A DNA stretch of 37,879 nt from the NCBI GenBank assembly GCA_020845475.1, contig JADLFN010000036.1, positions 1-37,879 on the forward strand, in the 5' to 3' direction. Position 1 is the first letter of the stretch; the number at the start of each line of letters is the position of its first letter. Positions 23,219 to 31,132 of the stretch are shown in pieces. The translations under genes and the position numbers were made by a program. The stretch comes from Planctomycetota bacterium (lineage in GTDB: Bacteria; Planctomycetota; UBA8742; UBA2392). The notes beneath the pieces were generated by a model. That model was given only the letters and a program-made list of their open reading frames with translations. It made no database searches and was not told where the DNA came from.

Positions 23219-25753
23219 ATGGGCAAAAAAGTGATGCTGGCATTGGCGCTGTGCATGGTGTGGGTTTCGTCAAATGCGCCCGTTGCCCAGGAGAAACCCA
23301 AGGCAGGGGCCGGCCGTGAGTTCCCGTTTGTCGCGGGCAAGTATTTCACGGCTGACGACTACGAGCACGTAAGCGCGGCTTTGGGCTACGTGGATTTGAA
23401 GCCCGCTGACTTGAGTTTCGAGAAGAAAGTCGCGCTCAACCAGCGCTTTGTGCTGCCGGTGTGCGCGCAGTGCCTGGATAACCCGCTGGGCGTGCCGAAG
23501 GTGGCGGAGGACTTTGCGGGAGATTTCCGCAAGGCCAATGCCGGATCCGCGCGGGCGCTGGCTGCCGCGCGCACCTTGGGCCTCGACACCGGTCGCTTCA
23601 CGATTGACGAGCTCAAGAAGGACAGCGAGCTTTGGAAGGAGTGGGACGATGCTTGGCGTGCCCGTGCTGATCATCAAAGAAATTTGCGCGACAAGGGTAT
23701 CTGGGGGAAGGCAGCCGAAAATGACGCGGAGCTCAAGCGATTGCGCGGCGTCGAGGACAAGGCCCGAGCCGACTTGAAATCCAAGGCTTCGATCAGCTTG
23801 TTTGGGGCAGACTGCAAAACAGCCCAGTCAACTGAAGCAGTGAACTTTTTCTGGTCGCAGTCCCACTTCGGCGGCGAATTTGAACTGACGCTTTTGCCCT
23901 CGCTATATGCCCTTGTGCGCGATGCCAATTCAAAGGCTGGCGATGGGCTCGCGAAACTCGCGGCCACTTTGCCCGCCAATTTCGCGGAAGATGAAAAGGT
24001 GCGCCTGCCCGGAGCAGATGCGAAGGGGCTTGACGGCGATTGGTGTCAACCCGCGGCAAATGTGCAACAAACGGGGCCGATCGTTGCCGCAGGTCGGCTT
24101 TGGCACGTCCTGGAGAACCTCGCCGATGCAGTGCGCAAACAGTCCCTTGTGGCTGGCAAAGAAAAGCTCATGGGTGAGCCCAGCAACATCAAGGGCATTA
24201 CGGGCGGCGTTCTTCTGGTCGCCGAAGGGCCGTTGGGCAAAGTAGCCATCGGCGGCACGGGCGACAACACCTACGAAGGCGACGATTTCATCGCCATCAT
24301 CGACCTTGGCGGCAACGACATTTACAAAGGCCGCGTCGCAAGCGGCATCGGCTTGCCCGGGAAGGCGCCACTCAGCTTCGTGCTCGACCTTGCGGGGGAT
24401 GACCGATACATGGGCGAGGATTTCACGCAGGGATTCGGCTTCAACGGTGTCGGCATCCTCTGGGATCTCGGCGCGGGCAACGATTACTACAAGTCGCGCT
24501 TTTGCTCGCAGGCCTGCGGCTTGCTTGGCTATGGCGAGCTTTACGATGACGGCGGCGATGACCAGTATTTCACCGATTCAGGCTCCCAAGGCGCGGCTTG
24601 TTTTGGCTACGGTCACCTGATCGACGCGGGCGGCCATGACACGTATCGGGGCGCGCGTTATGTGCAGGCTTGCGCGCTGGTGGGGGGCGTAGCCGTGCTT
24701 ACCGATGGCGGCGGCAACGACCTGTATTACGCGGGCGGCAAATATCTGCACGTGCCGCTGCACAATGACCACTATCAAAGCCTGTCGCAGGGTTTCTCCA
24801 TCGGCAATCGCAACGACGCCAACCCCGGCATGGGCACGGGCGGCGGCGTGGCGCTCTTGCTCGATCAGGGCAACGGCAACGACAATTACATCGCCGACAT
24901 TTACGGCCAGGGTTCGAGCTATTGGCTTTCGCTGGGCATGCTGGTGGACGAAGGGGGCAACGATAACCACGTGCTTTACCAGTACGGCATCGGCGGCGGC
25001 ATACACCTCTCAACGGGCATCCACGTTGATCTGGCGGGCAATGACACTTACACCGACCCCTGGGGCGTAGGCCTGGGCGGCGCCCATGACTACGCCGTCG
25101 GTTGGCTGATCGACCGCGCGGGAAACGATCTTTATCAAGGCGGCGGCCAGGGCCAGGGATTGAATTTCTCTTTTGGCTGCCTGCTCGACTGTGCCGGCAA
25201 CGACGCGCACTCCTGCCCCGGCGCGGGCAGCATTGGCGCGGGCCATAACAACGATGTTTCGCTGCTGCTCGACCTCGACGGCGACGATTTCTACACCGTG
25301 CCCGACGTGAAAAACGGCCGCTTCACGCGCCAGGGCAACCACGGGTTGATCTACGATTGCCCCAGCGGCGGCTGGTTCCCGGGTATTGACGCGTCAACAC
25401 TTCCTACCAGACAGGATCCCGCGCCCAAGAAAGTGAAAGTGCAGCACATCCTGATCTCGTACACCGGCGTTGAGCGCGTGAAGATTCGCAATGCGGAAAG
25501 CCGCACCGAAGCCGAGGCGGAGACGCTGGGGCGAACATTGCTGAAACAGGCGCGTACAAAGGGCACGGACTGGAAGAAATTAATGGACGAATGGAGCGAG
25601 GATGTGAGTGGCGCCGCTTACGAAGTTGACGAATCCAACCGAAAAAACTACGTGAAGGAATTCGGCGACAGCGCCATGTCACTTGGCATCGGCCAGATCG
25701 CGCTCTCGGCCAAGGGCCCATACGGCTGGCACATCATCAAGCGTGTGGAGTAG
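23219..25753 (+). CDS. Secreted GGND-repeat solenoid protein with C-terminal parvulin domain
   Basis: An 844-residue exported protein. A GTG at 23198 is in frame, but the ATG at 23219 has AGGA upstream and starts a clean signal peptide (GKKVMLALALCMVWVSS). About residues 25-340 are helical, with Cys pairs. About 355-700 hold twelve units of about 26 residues with the pattern hhhD-x-(G/A)-G-(N/D)-D-x-Y, then G/Q-rich turns (DLGGNDIY, DLAGDDRY, DEGGNDNH, DRAGNDLY and so on), which suggests a calcium-bound beta-solenoid, related in spirit to RTX repeats but longer in period. The last 105 residues (VQHILISYTG, SRTEAEAETLGRTLLKQA, GPYGWHIIKRVE) are a parvulin-type peptidyl-prolyl isomerase. I know no described protein of this architecture. 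It may be a folding factor attached to a rigid Ca-dependent arm. Confidence 0.8.
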   Translation: MGKKVMLALALCMVWVSSNAPVAQEKPKAGAGREFPFVAGKYFTADDYEHVSAALGYVDLKPADLSFEKKVALNQRFVLPVCAQCLDNPLGVPKVAEDFAGDFRKANAGSARALAAARTLGLDTGRFTIDELKKDSELWKEWDDAWRARADHQRNLRDKGIWGKAAENDAELKRLRGVEDKARADLKSKASISLFGADCKTAQSTEAVNFFWSQSHFGGEFELTLLPSLYALVRDANSKAGDGLAKLAATLPANFAEDEKVRLPGADAKGLDGDWCQPAANVQQTGPIVAAGRLWHVLENLADAVRKQSLVAGKEKLMGEPSNIKGITGGVLLVAEGPLGKVAIGGTGDNTYEGDDFIAIIDLGGNDIYKGRVASGIGLPGKAPLSFVLDLAGDDRYMGEDFTQGFGFNGVGILWDLGAGNDYYKSRFCSQACGLLGYGELYDDGGDDQYFTDSGSQGAACFGYGHLIDAGGHDTYRGARYVQACALVGGVAVLTDGGGNDLYYAGGKYLHVPLHNDHYQSLSQGFSIGNRNDANPGMGTGGGVALLLDQGNGNDNYIADIYGQGSSYWLSLGMLVDEGGNDNHVLYQYGIGGGIHLSTGIHVDLAGNDTYTDPWGVGLGGAHDYAVGWLIDRAGNDLYQGGGQGQGLNFSFGCLLDCAGNDAHSCPGAGSIGAGHNNDVSLLLDLDGDDFYTVPDVKNGRFTRQGNHGLIYDCPSGGWFPGIDASTLPTRQDPAPKKVKVQHILISYTGVERVKIRNAESRTEAEAETLGRTLLKQARTKGTDWKKLMDEWSEDVSGAAYEVDESNRKNYVKEFGDSAMSLGIGQIALSAKGPYGWHIIKRVE

Positions 25754-25769
25754 TGCGAAGGGCAAAATT

Positions 25770-25782
25770 GGAGCAAGGCTCC
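25770..25782 (+). terminator. Weak hairpin after the solenoid gene
   Basis: GGAGC-AAG-GCTCC, a 5-bp stem 17 nt past the stop. No T-run. Too short to be sure of termination. Confidence 0.25.
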
Positions 25783-25794
25783 AGCGCCGATTGA

Positions 25795-25800
25795 TACAGT
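25795..25800 (+). promoter_or_regulatory. Candidate -10 (TACAGT) for a leaderless mRNA
   Basis: TACAGT ends 6 nt before the ATG at 25807; the intervening GCCCCC has no ribosome site. Same geometry as TACAAT before the DoxX-like gene. Confidence 0.35.
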
Positions 25801-25806
25801 GCCCCC

Positions 25807-27984
25807 ATGCCTTCCCTGACGGGCCACAGCCGCTGGCATTCACGCGCGGCTTTTCTTTGCACCACGCTCATGGTTCTCATCACCGTGGGCGGGCCCTTTC
25901 ACGTCACCCAGGGGTTGCTCACTCACGGCGCGCTGTTTCTGCCCGTGACGCTGCTTTTGCTTTATGTGCTTGGAACGCCGCTCACGCGCGTGGCACTGGC
26001 CGCAGGACAGCTTGATTTACCCCTGGCCGCGCGCGACGCCGTGACCACCGTGCAGTACCTGCTGCGCCTGATTCTTGCCGGGGCGGTGCTTTACACGTCG
26101 ATTCGCGCGGCAAGCTGGATCTTCTCGCTGCGCATGATTGAGCACGCACCCAACGCGCTCGATTACCAGAGTTTTGAACTGACCTCGGCCGCCGCCCAGT
26201 GGCATGGCTTGTTCACCAACGCATTTTTCGCGGGCGCGGCTTGCGTGGCCGGGTTCTCGCTCGTGCTGGCGCTGGCGGCGCGCAAGGCGCGGCTGACCGG
26301 CATGGCGTGGCTGGCAGGCCCGCTGCTGGGGTTGTTTTTGAGTTTGTTTCTACTGGGTGTGTTTGTGGCCTACTCCATGCCGGGTGCGGGCGCGCTGGCG
26401 GCTGTCAGCGCTCCGCTGAAACTCTCGGCGTTGCTGGCGCCTGAATTCTGGGTCGATGCCGGTCGCATTGCATTGCTGCTCCTGGGTGCGCAATCAGGAG
26501 TCCTGGTGGCGGCAGGCGGCGGCCTGCCCGCGCGCGCGGAAGTGGGGCGTGAGGCGCGCGTGCTGGTGTGCGGGCTCGGCCTTGTGCTCGTGATTTCGGC
26601 GCTGGCGGGCCTGCTGCTGTTGTGCGGCCTGTGCGTGGAGCAGGGGCTCGTGCCTCAGGCGCTGCACGCAAAGCCGGATCTGTTGCTGATTGATCTTGTG
26701 CCGGCGCTGGGCGAGCGACTGTTTGTGAGCTGGCCTCCCGAGTGGCGGCCCTCGGCGCAGCGCGCGACGGCGGCGTGGTGCTTTGTGGTGGCGCTGTGCG
26801 GCAGCTTTGGCGCCACCAGCCTGTTGATCTGCAAGAGCCCCCTGCCCGAGGACTGGCGTTCGCGCACCGCGCAACTGGGCGTGCTGGCAGCGCTTTGCGT
26901 GGCCTGTGCGGTGGGCCTGACCTGGTGGCAGGGCGTCAATCCCTTGCCGGCGTTGCTGGTTTCGCTGCCGGCGCTGCTGGGCTGGATGCGCCTGACACTG
27001 GCGCGACGCGCGGGCACGGGCCTGCGTGTGGCCAAAGCGGCCTTTGAAGCGCGCACGCCCATGCTGGAGAAACTGCACTTTGCGCTCGCCTTCATGGTGG
27101 CGCGGCCGTTGCTGCTGTTGCTCGTGGTGCTCGCGGCTTACACGCAGCGCGAGGGCGGGCTGGTGCTGGCGGGCGTGGCGCTTGGCTTTGGCCTGATGTG
27201 GCTGGGCAGCCTGAGTGCAGAGCCGGTGCGGAAAACGACCATGCGCCTGCCCAAGGTCGCACTGCTGGCGCTGGCGTTTGGCAGCGCGCTGTGGGCCGCG
27301 GCCCAGCCGGACAGCCTTGACGCGCGCCACGCCGCGATCATGGCCGAGCCCGTGCCTGAGACACGCACAATGCTGCGGGAGCGATTTGAACGCGACGTGC
27401 AGCAGGAACTCTCCAGGCAGGCGCGCGCCCACGTGGTGTTTGATGCTGCGGCGGCGCGCGAGGAAATCCGCCGGCGCCATGCGCAGTGGATTTCCAAGCC
27501 CTCGGATGAAACGGCGGGCCAGGTGCAGGATGGCATGGCCACGCTCTTGTTGTTGTCAGAGGGCGAGGCCCTTGAATCGCAGCAGCTTGAACACGCAGTG
27601 CTCGCGCCCAGCACGCGCGATGCCCAGCAGTTGCTCGGCCTGTGCGAAGGCTCGCGCGTGCGCAACGTGGCCGAGATGCGCAAGCTGATGGCCGCAATCC
27701 ACGAGAAGCTGCGCCGCCAGCGCACCCGCAACGCGCTGGAGACCGCAGGCGATGACAGCTCGGACTGGCTCGCGCCCCTGGCCGCCGACATGCGCGATGC
27801 CTGGGGCGCATACGGCCCCGAAGCACGCATCATTCGCCGCGAACTGGTGCTGGCCCTGACGCAGGAGCGTTCACTGCTCTTCCCGCGGGCCGGCGCGGGT
27901 GTGACTTACCTGCTGTGCTTTGCCGTTTCCGCACTCATGCTGGCGCTTTCGTTGCTGCTGGCGCGAGGCACCGCCCGCACCTAG
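25807..27984 (+). CDS. Large polytopic membrane protein of unknown function
   Basis: A 725-residue protein with roughly 12 hydrophobic segments between residues 15 and 510, then a charged soluble part (about 515-690; LRERFERDVQQELSRQARAH, helical, Arg/Glu/Ala-rich) and a final membrane helix (about 697-720; TYLLCFAVSALMLALSLLLA). No transporter signature or catalytic motif is visible. The soluble part between two membrane regions looks like a coiled-coil sensor or lid. It precedes the acyl-CoA dehydrogenase by about 100 nt. Function unknown. Confidence 0.65.
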   Translation: MPSLTGHSRWHSRAAFLCTTLMVLITVGGPFHVTQGLLTHGALFLPVTLLLLYVLGTPLTRVALAAGQLDLPLAARDAVTTVQYLLRLILAGAVLYTSIRAASWIFSLRMIEHAPNALDYQSFELTSAAAQWHGLFTNAFFAGAACVAGFSLVLALAARKARLTGMAWLAGPLLGLFLSLFLLGVFVAYSMPGAGALAAVSAPLKLSALLAPEFWVDAGRIALLLLGAQSGVLVAAGGGLPARAEVGREARVLVCGLGLVLVISALAGLLLLCGLCVEQGLVPQALHAKPDLLLIDLVPALGERLFVSWPPEWRPSAQRATAAWCFVVALCGSFGATSLLICKSPLPEDWRSRTAQLGVLAALCVACAVGLTWWQGVNPLPALLVSLPALLGWMRLTLARRAGTGLRVAKAAFEARTPMLEKLHFALAFMVARPLLLLLVVLAAYTQREGGLVLAGVALGFGLMWLGSLSAEPVRKTTMRLPKVALLALAFGSALWAAAQPDSLDARHAAIMAEPVPETRTMLRERFERDVQQELSRQARAHVVFDAAAAREEIRRRHAQWISKPSDETAGQVQDGMATLLLLSEGEALESQQLEHAVLAPSTRDAQQLLGLCEGSRVRNVAEMRKLMAAIHEKLRRQRTRNALETAGDDSSDWLAPLAADMRDAWGAYGPEARIIRRELVLALTQERSLLFPRAGAGVTYLLCFAVSALMLALSLLLARGTART

Positions 27985-28086
27985 TTCCCCGCCTGGCCCG
28001 TCAAAAGTGCGCCATCCTCATGTATGTACGAAGCGCCCGAGGCTGCTATAAACCCTTTGAACAAGTGTTTAACGATGGAGCCCGCC

Positions 28087-29241
28087 GTGGACATGAACCT
28101 GCCCGAAGAACTGCAATTGCTTCAAAAGACCGCCCGTGAATTCGCCGAGAGCGAACTGACCAAAGCCGCGCGCGAAATGGACGAGCGCGAAGAATTCAAC
28201 GTGGACGTTTTCAAGAAGCTCGCCTCGCTGGGCCTGGCGGGCCTGACGTTGCCCGAGCAATACGGCGGCGCCGGCTTTTACGAGAGCAAACTGGCCAACC
28301 AGGCGGCGTGCGTCGTGCTTGAGGAAGTCAACCGCGTTTGTGCCAGCACGGGCGTGACGCTTTCCGTGCACATGAGCCTGTTCTCGAGCGCGCTCAACAA
28401 GTGGGGCAGCGAGGAACTCAAGGGCCGTGTTCTGCCCAAGGTCGCCACGGGCGAATGGATTGGCGCCTATTGCCTGAGCGAGGCGGGGGCGGGCTCCGAT
28501 GCCGGCTCCCTGACTTGCGCCGCCAAGAAAGACGGCAATGAGTACGTGCTCAACGGCAGCAAGCTCTGGATCACCAGCGCTCCCTACGCCGACGTCTATC
28601 TCGTCATGGCGCGCACCTCGGACTCCCACAAGACGCGCGGCATCTCGGCCTTCATCGTGGAGCGCTCGCGCAAGGGCGTCAGTATCGGCAAGCACGAGAA
28701 AAAGATGGGCATTCGCGGCAGCTCGACGTGCGAGGTGCTGTTCGACAACTGCCGCATTCCCGCCAGCAACCTGATTGGCGAAGAGGGCAAGGGTTTCACG
28801 ATCGCGCTCGACACGCTTGATGGCGGGCGCATCGGCATTTCGGCACAGGCGGTGGGCATTGGCCGCGCCTGCCTTGAAGATGCCATCGCTTACGCCAAGC
28901 AGCGCGAACAGTTCGGCAGGAAGATCGCTGAATTCCAGGGCGTGCAATGGATGATCTGCGACATGGCCGCGCGCATTGATGCCGCGCGCCTGCTGATGTA
29001 CCGCGCGGCTACACTGCGCGACGCGGGCCAGCCCTGCGCCAAGGAAGCGGCCATGGCCAAACTGTACGCCAGCGAGGCGGCCAACAAGGCGGCCAAAGAT
29101 GCCGTGCAGATCTTCGGCGGCAACGGCTACTCGAAGGAGTACAACGTGGAGCGCTACTTCCGTGATGCCAAGATCACGGAAATTTACGAGGGCACCAGCC
29201 AGATCCAGCGCATTGTGGTCTCGCGCGCTCTGCTTGGTTAA
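28087..29241 (+). CDS. Acyl-CoA dehydrogenase
   Basis: An FAD enzyme that oxidises acyl-CoA thioesters to 2-enoyl-CoA and passes electrons to electron-transfer flavoprotein. The frame opens at 28024, but a GTG at 28087 with GGAG 6 nt upstream gives VDMNLPEELQLLQ, like the usual start of the family (ATG alternatives at 28075 and 28093). It has 384 residues: AYCLSEAGAGSDAGSL (about 130-145; substrate/FAD segment), LWITSAPYADVYLVMART (about 165-182), MGIRGSSTCEVLFDNCRIP (about 213-231), QREQFGRKIAEFQGVQW (about 280-296) and the catalytic-Glu segment YFRDAKITEIYEGTSQIQR (about 357-375). By these motifs it is a short-chain acyl-CoA or branched acyl-CoA type; the exact substrate cannot be read. Confidence 0.93.
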   Translation: MDMNLPEELQLLQKTAREFAESELTKAAREMDEREEFNVDVFKKLASLGLAGLTLPEQYGGAGFYESKLANQAACVVLEEVNRVCASTGVTLSVHMSLFSSALNKWGSEELKGRVLPKVATGEWIGAYCLSEAGAGSDAGSLTCAAKKDGNEYVLNGSKLWITSAPYADVYLVMARTSDSHKTRGISAFIVERSRKGVSIGKHEKKMGIRGSSTCEVLFDNCRIPASNLIGEEGKGFTIALDTLDGGRIGISAQAVGIGRACLEDAIAYAKQREQFGRKIAEFQGVQWMICDMAARIDAARLLMYRAATLRDAGQPCAKEAAMAKLYASEAANKAAKDAVQIFGGNGYSKEYNVERYFRDAKITEIYEGTSQIQRIVVSRALLG

Positions 29242-29319
29242 ATGTTTTCAACACGTCGGCTTGCCACTGTCGCAACGCGGCCTGTTGTCGCATAATTTGG
29301 GCATCAGGGACTGGCGCCT

Positions 29320-30474
29320 ATGGCTGAAACAGAAGCGGATCCCATAATCGGACAGCAGTTCGGCAACGTCGTGGTCAAGGGCATCCTTGGCCGCGGCGGC
29401 ATGGGCGCTGTTTACCTCGGCTACCATCCCGGCCTGGACATGAAGGTGGCGGTGAAACTGCTGCCCGATTTGTTCGTGGGCCGCAAGGAACTCGTCGAGC
29501 GTTTTTTGCGCGAAGCGCGCCTATCGGGCAAGCTGCAACATCCCAACATCGTGCGCACGCTGGACGTCGGCTACCAGAACGGCGTCTATTATCTGGTTAT
29601 GGAATATGTTGAAGGCGTGGATGCGCAGCGCCTGCTTTCGCACGAGGGCCGGTTTTCGCCCATGCGCGCGATCAACATTGCGGGCTTTGTGGCGCGCGCG
29701 CTGGGTGAGGCGCACGCGCAGGGCGTGATTCACCGCGACATCAAGCCCGCGAACATCATGATCGGGCGCGACGGCAAAGTGAAAGTGACTGACTTCGGCC
29801 TGGCGCGCTCGCTGCAGGCGACCACGGCGCTGACGCTGAGCAATCAGGTTCTGGGCACGCCGCATTACATGGCGCCCGAGCAGATCAAGAGCATGGAGAT
29901 TGACGAGCGCGTGGATATCTACGCGCTTGGCATCACGCTCTGGCAGTTCCTCACGGGCAAGCTGCCCTTTGACGGGCCCACCCCCATGGCCGTGCTGCTG
30001 GCAGCCATGAATGACCCGCTGCCGCTGCCCGAGGATATTTTCACCAAGCTGCCGCGCGAGTTGCGCGAGGCGATTGTGGCCATGACGGCCAAGGATCCGC
30101 GCCGCCGCCTGCCCAACATTGCGGCCGTGCTGGCCGTGCTCAAGAAAGCGCGTGATGCGCTGCGCACGGCGGGCCTCGACAGCACTGCCCCCGTGGGCCA
30201 GGCACAGGGCGCGCCGCGGGCGAGCGAGCCGGCCGTTGCCCCCTTGAGCGAGAACTTCGACGCCACGGGCGGCGAAGACGCCATCAAGCGTGCGCTGAAT
30301 TCCGCTATTTTGCAGCGCCCCGCCGAGGCGAACTTCACGCGCCCGCTGGGCGCGGCGGAAATAGCCGAGCGCAAACGCGCGACTGCCCCTTTGTCGCCCC
30401 CCGCGCCCGCGCGGCCGACCACAAAACCGCTCAAGCCCGGCGTTCGCCACCACACGGACCGCGGCCACCAGTGA
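29320..30474 (+). CDS. Ser/Thr protein kinase (Hanks type), cytoplasmic
   Basis: Phosphorylates Ser/Thr on unknown targets. It has 384 residues and no membrane helix, unlike most bacterial PknB-type receptors. Kinase domain about 17-280: glycine loop GRGGMGAVY (23-31), VAVK lysine (about 42-45), catalytic loop [10 protein letters not shown] (about 138-147), DFGLA (about 157-161), activation segment with [10 protein letters not shown] (about 180-189). The tail (about 285-384) is Pro/Ala/Arg-rich, low complexity, ending HTDRGHQ, perhaps a docking or phosphorylation region. The HD-domain gene follows 4 nt later, so the two are co-expressed. Confidence 0.93.
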   Translation: MAETEADPIIGQQFGNVVVKGILGRGGMGAVYLGYHPGLDMKVAVKLLPDLFVGRKELVERFLREARLSGKLQHPNIVRTLDVGYQNGVYYLVMEYVEGVDAQRLLSHEGRFSPMRAINIAGFVARALGEAHAQGVIHRDIKPANIMIGRDGKVKVTDFGLARSLQATTALTLSNQVLGTPHYMAPEQIKSMEIDERVDIYALGITLWQFLTGKLPFDGPTPMAVLLAAMNDPLPLPEDIFTKLPRELREAIVAMTAKDPRRRLPNIAAVLAVLKKARDALRTAGLDSTAPVGQAQGAPRASEPAVAPLSENFDATGGEDAIKRALNSAILQRPAEANFTRPLGAAEIAERKRATAPLSPPAPARPTTKPLKPGVRHHTDRGHQ

Positions 30475-30478
30475 CGCG

Positions 30479-31042
30479 ATGCCAAATTCAATCCTTCTTG
30501 AGTTGACGCGCCGTTACCTGGAGCCCCATCGGCGCTACCACACGCTGACGCACATCGCGCACATGCTGCAAGGCGCCTCGCAGGCGGCCGCGAGCGAAGG
30601 CAACCAGCTCAGCGACGAGCAAATCTACGCCGTGTGGTTCCACGACGCGATCTACGACCCCAAGTCCCACGACAACGAGGAGCAAAGCGCCGAACTTGCG
30701 GTGCGGCTGCTCAGCGCGCTCGGCTGGGATCGCGCGCGCATTGAAACCGTGCGCGCGATTGTGCTTGATACCAAGCACCACGAGCCGCACCTTGAAGCCA
30801 GCAAGGCGGTGATCGACGCCGACTTGCAGACACTGGCGCTGCCCTGGGAAGGCTACAACAAGATCGGCCAGTTGATCCGCGAAGAGTATGCACATGTGAA
30901 CGACGCAGACTGGAAGCAGGGCCGCAGCGGCTTCTTCAAGACCTGGCTCGACCGCAAGCAGATCTACTACACGCCCTGGGGCAGCCAACTGGAAAAACAG
31001 GCGCGCGAAAACCTGGCGCGCACCATCGCCGGCGAGGTCTAA
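30479..31042 (+). CDS. HD-domain metal-dependent phosphohydrolase-like protein
   Basis: A 187-residue protein. Metal-ligand pattern of the HD superfamily: RRYHTLTHI (about 18-26; the first His), WFHDAIYDP (about 53-61; HD pair), DTKHHEPH (about 97-104) and DADLQTLALP (about 112-121; the last Asp). It resembles predicted HD hydrolases without a firmly known substrate (from memory of the family). Start 4 nt after the kinase stop and no own ribosome site, so translation is probably coupled to the kinase. Confidence 0.8.
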   Translation: MPNSILLELTRRYLEPHRRYHTLTHIAHMLQGASQAAASEGNQLSDEQIYAVWFHDAIYDPKSHDNEEQSAELAVRLLSALGWDRARIETVRAIVLDTKHHEPHLEASKAVIDADLQTLALPWEGYNKIGQLIREEYAHVNDADWKQGRSGFFKTWLDRKQIYYTPWGSQLEKQARENLARTIAGEV

Positions 31043-31083
31043 GGCAGAGTCAGGTTTCACGGTCAGGAAGGTTAGACGGAACA

Positions 31084-31107
31084 AAGCGCCCGCGTTAGCG
31101 GGCGCTT
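31084..31107. terminator. Bidirectional terminator between HD gene and the large lipoprotein gene
   Basis: Perfect 10-bp stem AAGCGCCCGC/GCGGGCGCTT with a GTTA loop, in the 90-bp gap between two convergent genes. A-tracts and T-tracts at the two stem ends let it act in both directions. Confidence 0.7.
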
Positions 31108-31132
31108 GTCATTCACTTTGACTCTGAGCCTG

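Noticed and set aside
26494..27480. Gln/Arg/His-rich minus-strand frame (328 codons) over the membrane protein gene
   Set aside because: A classic antisense image of a Leu/Ala/Val-rich membrane protein.
28069..28947. 292-codon minus-strand frame over the acyl-CoA dehydrogenase gene
   Set aside because: Antisense shadow; the plus strand shows all family motifs.
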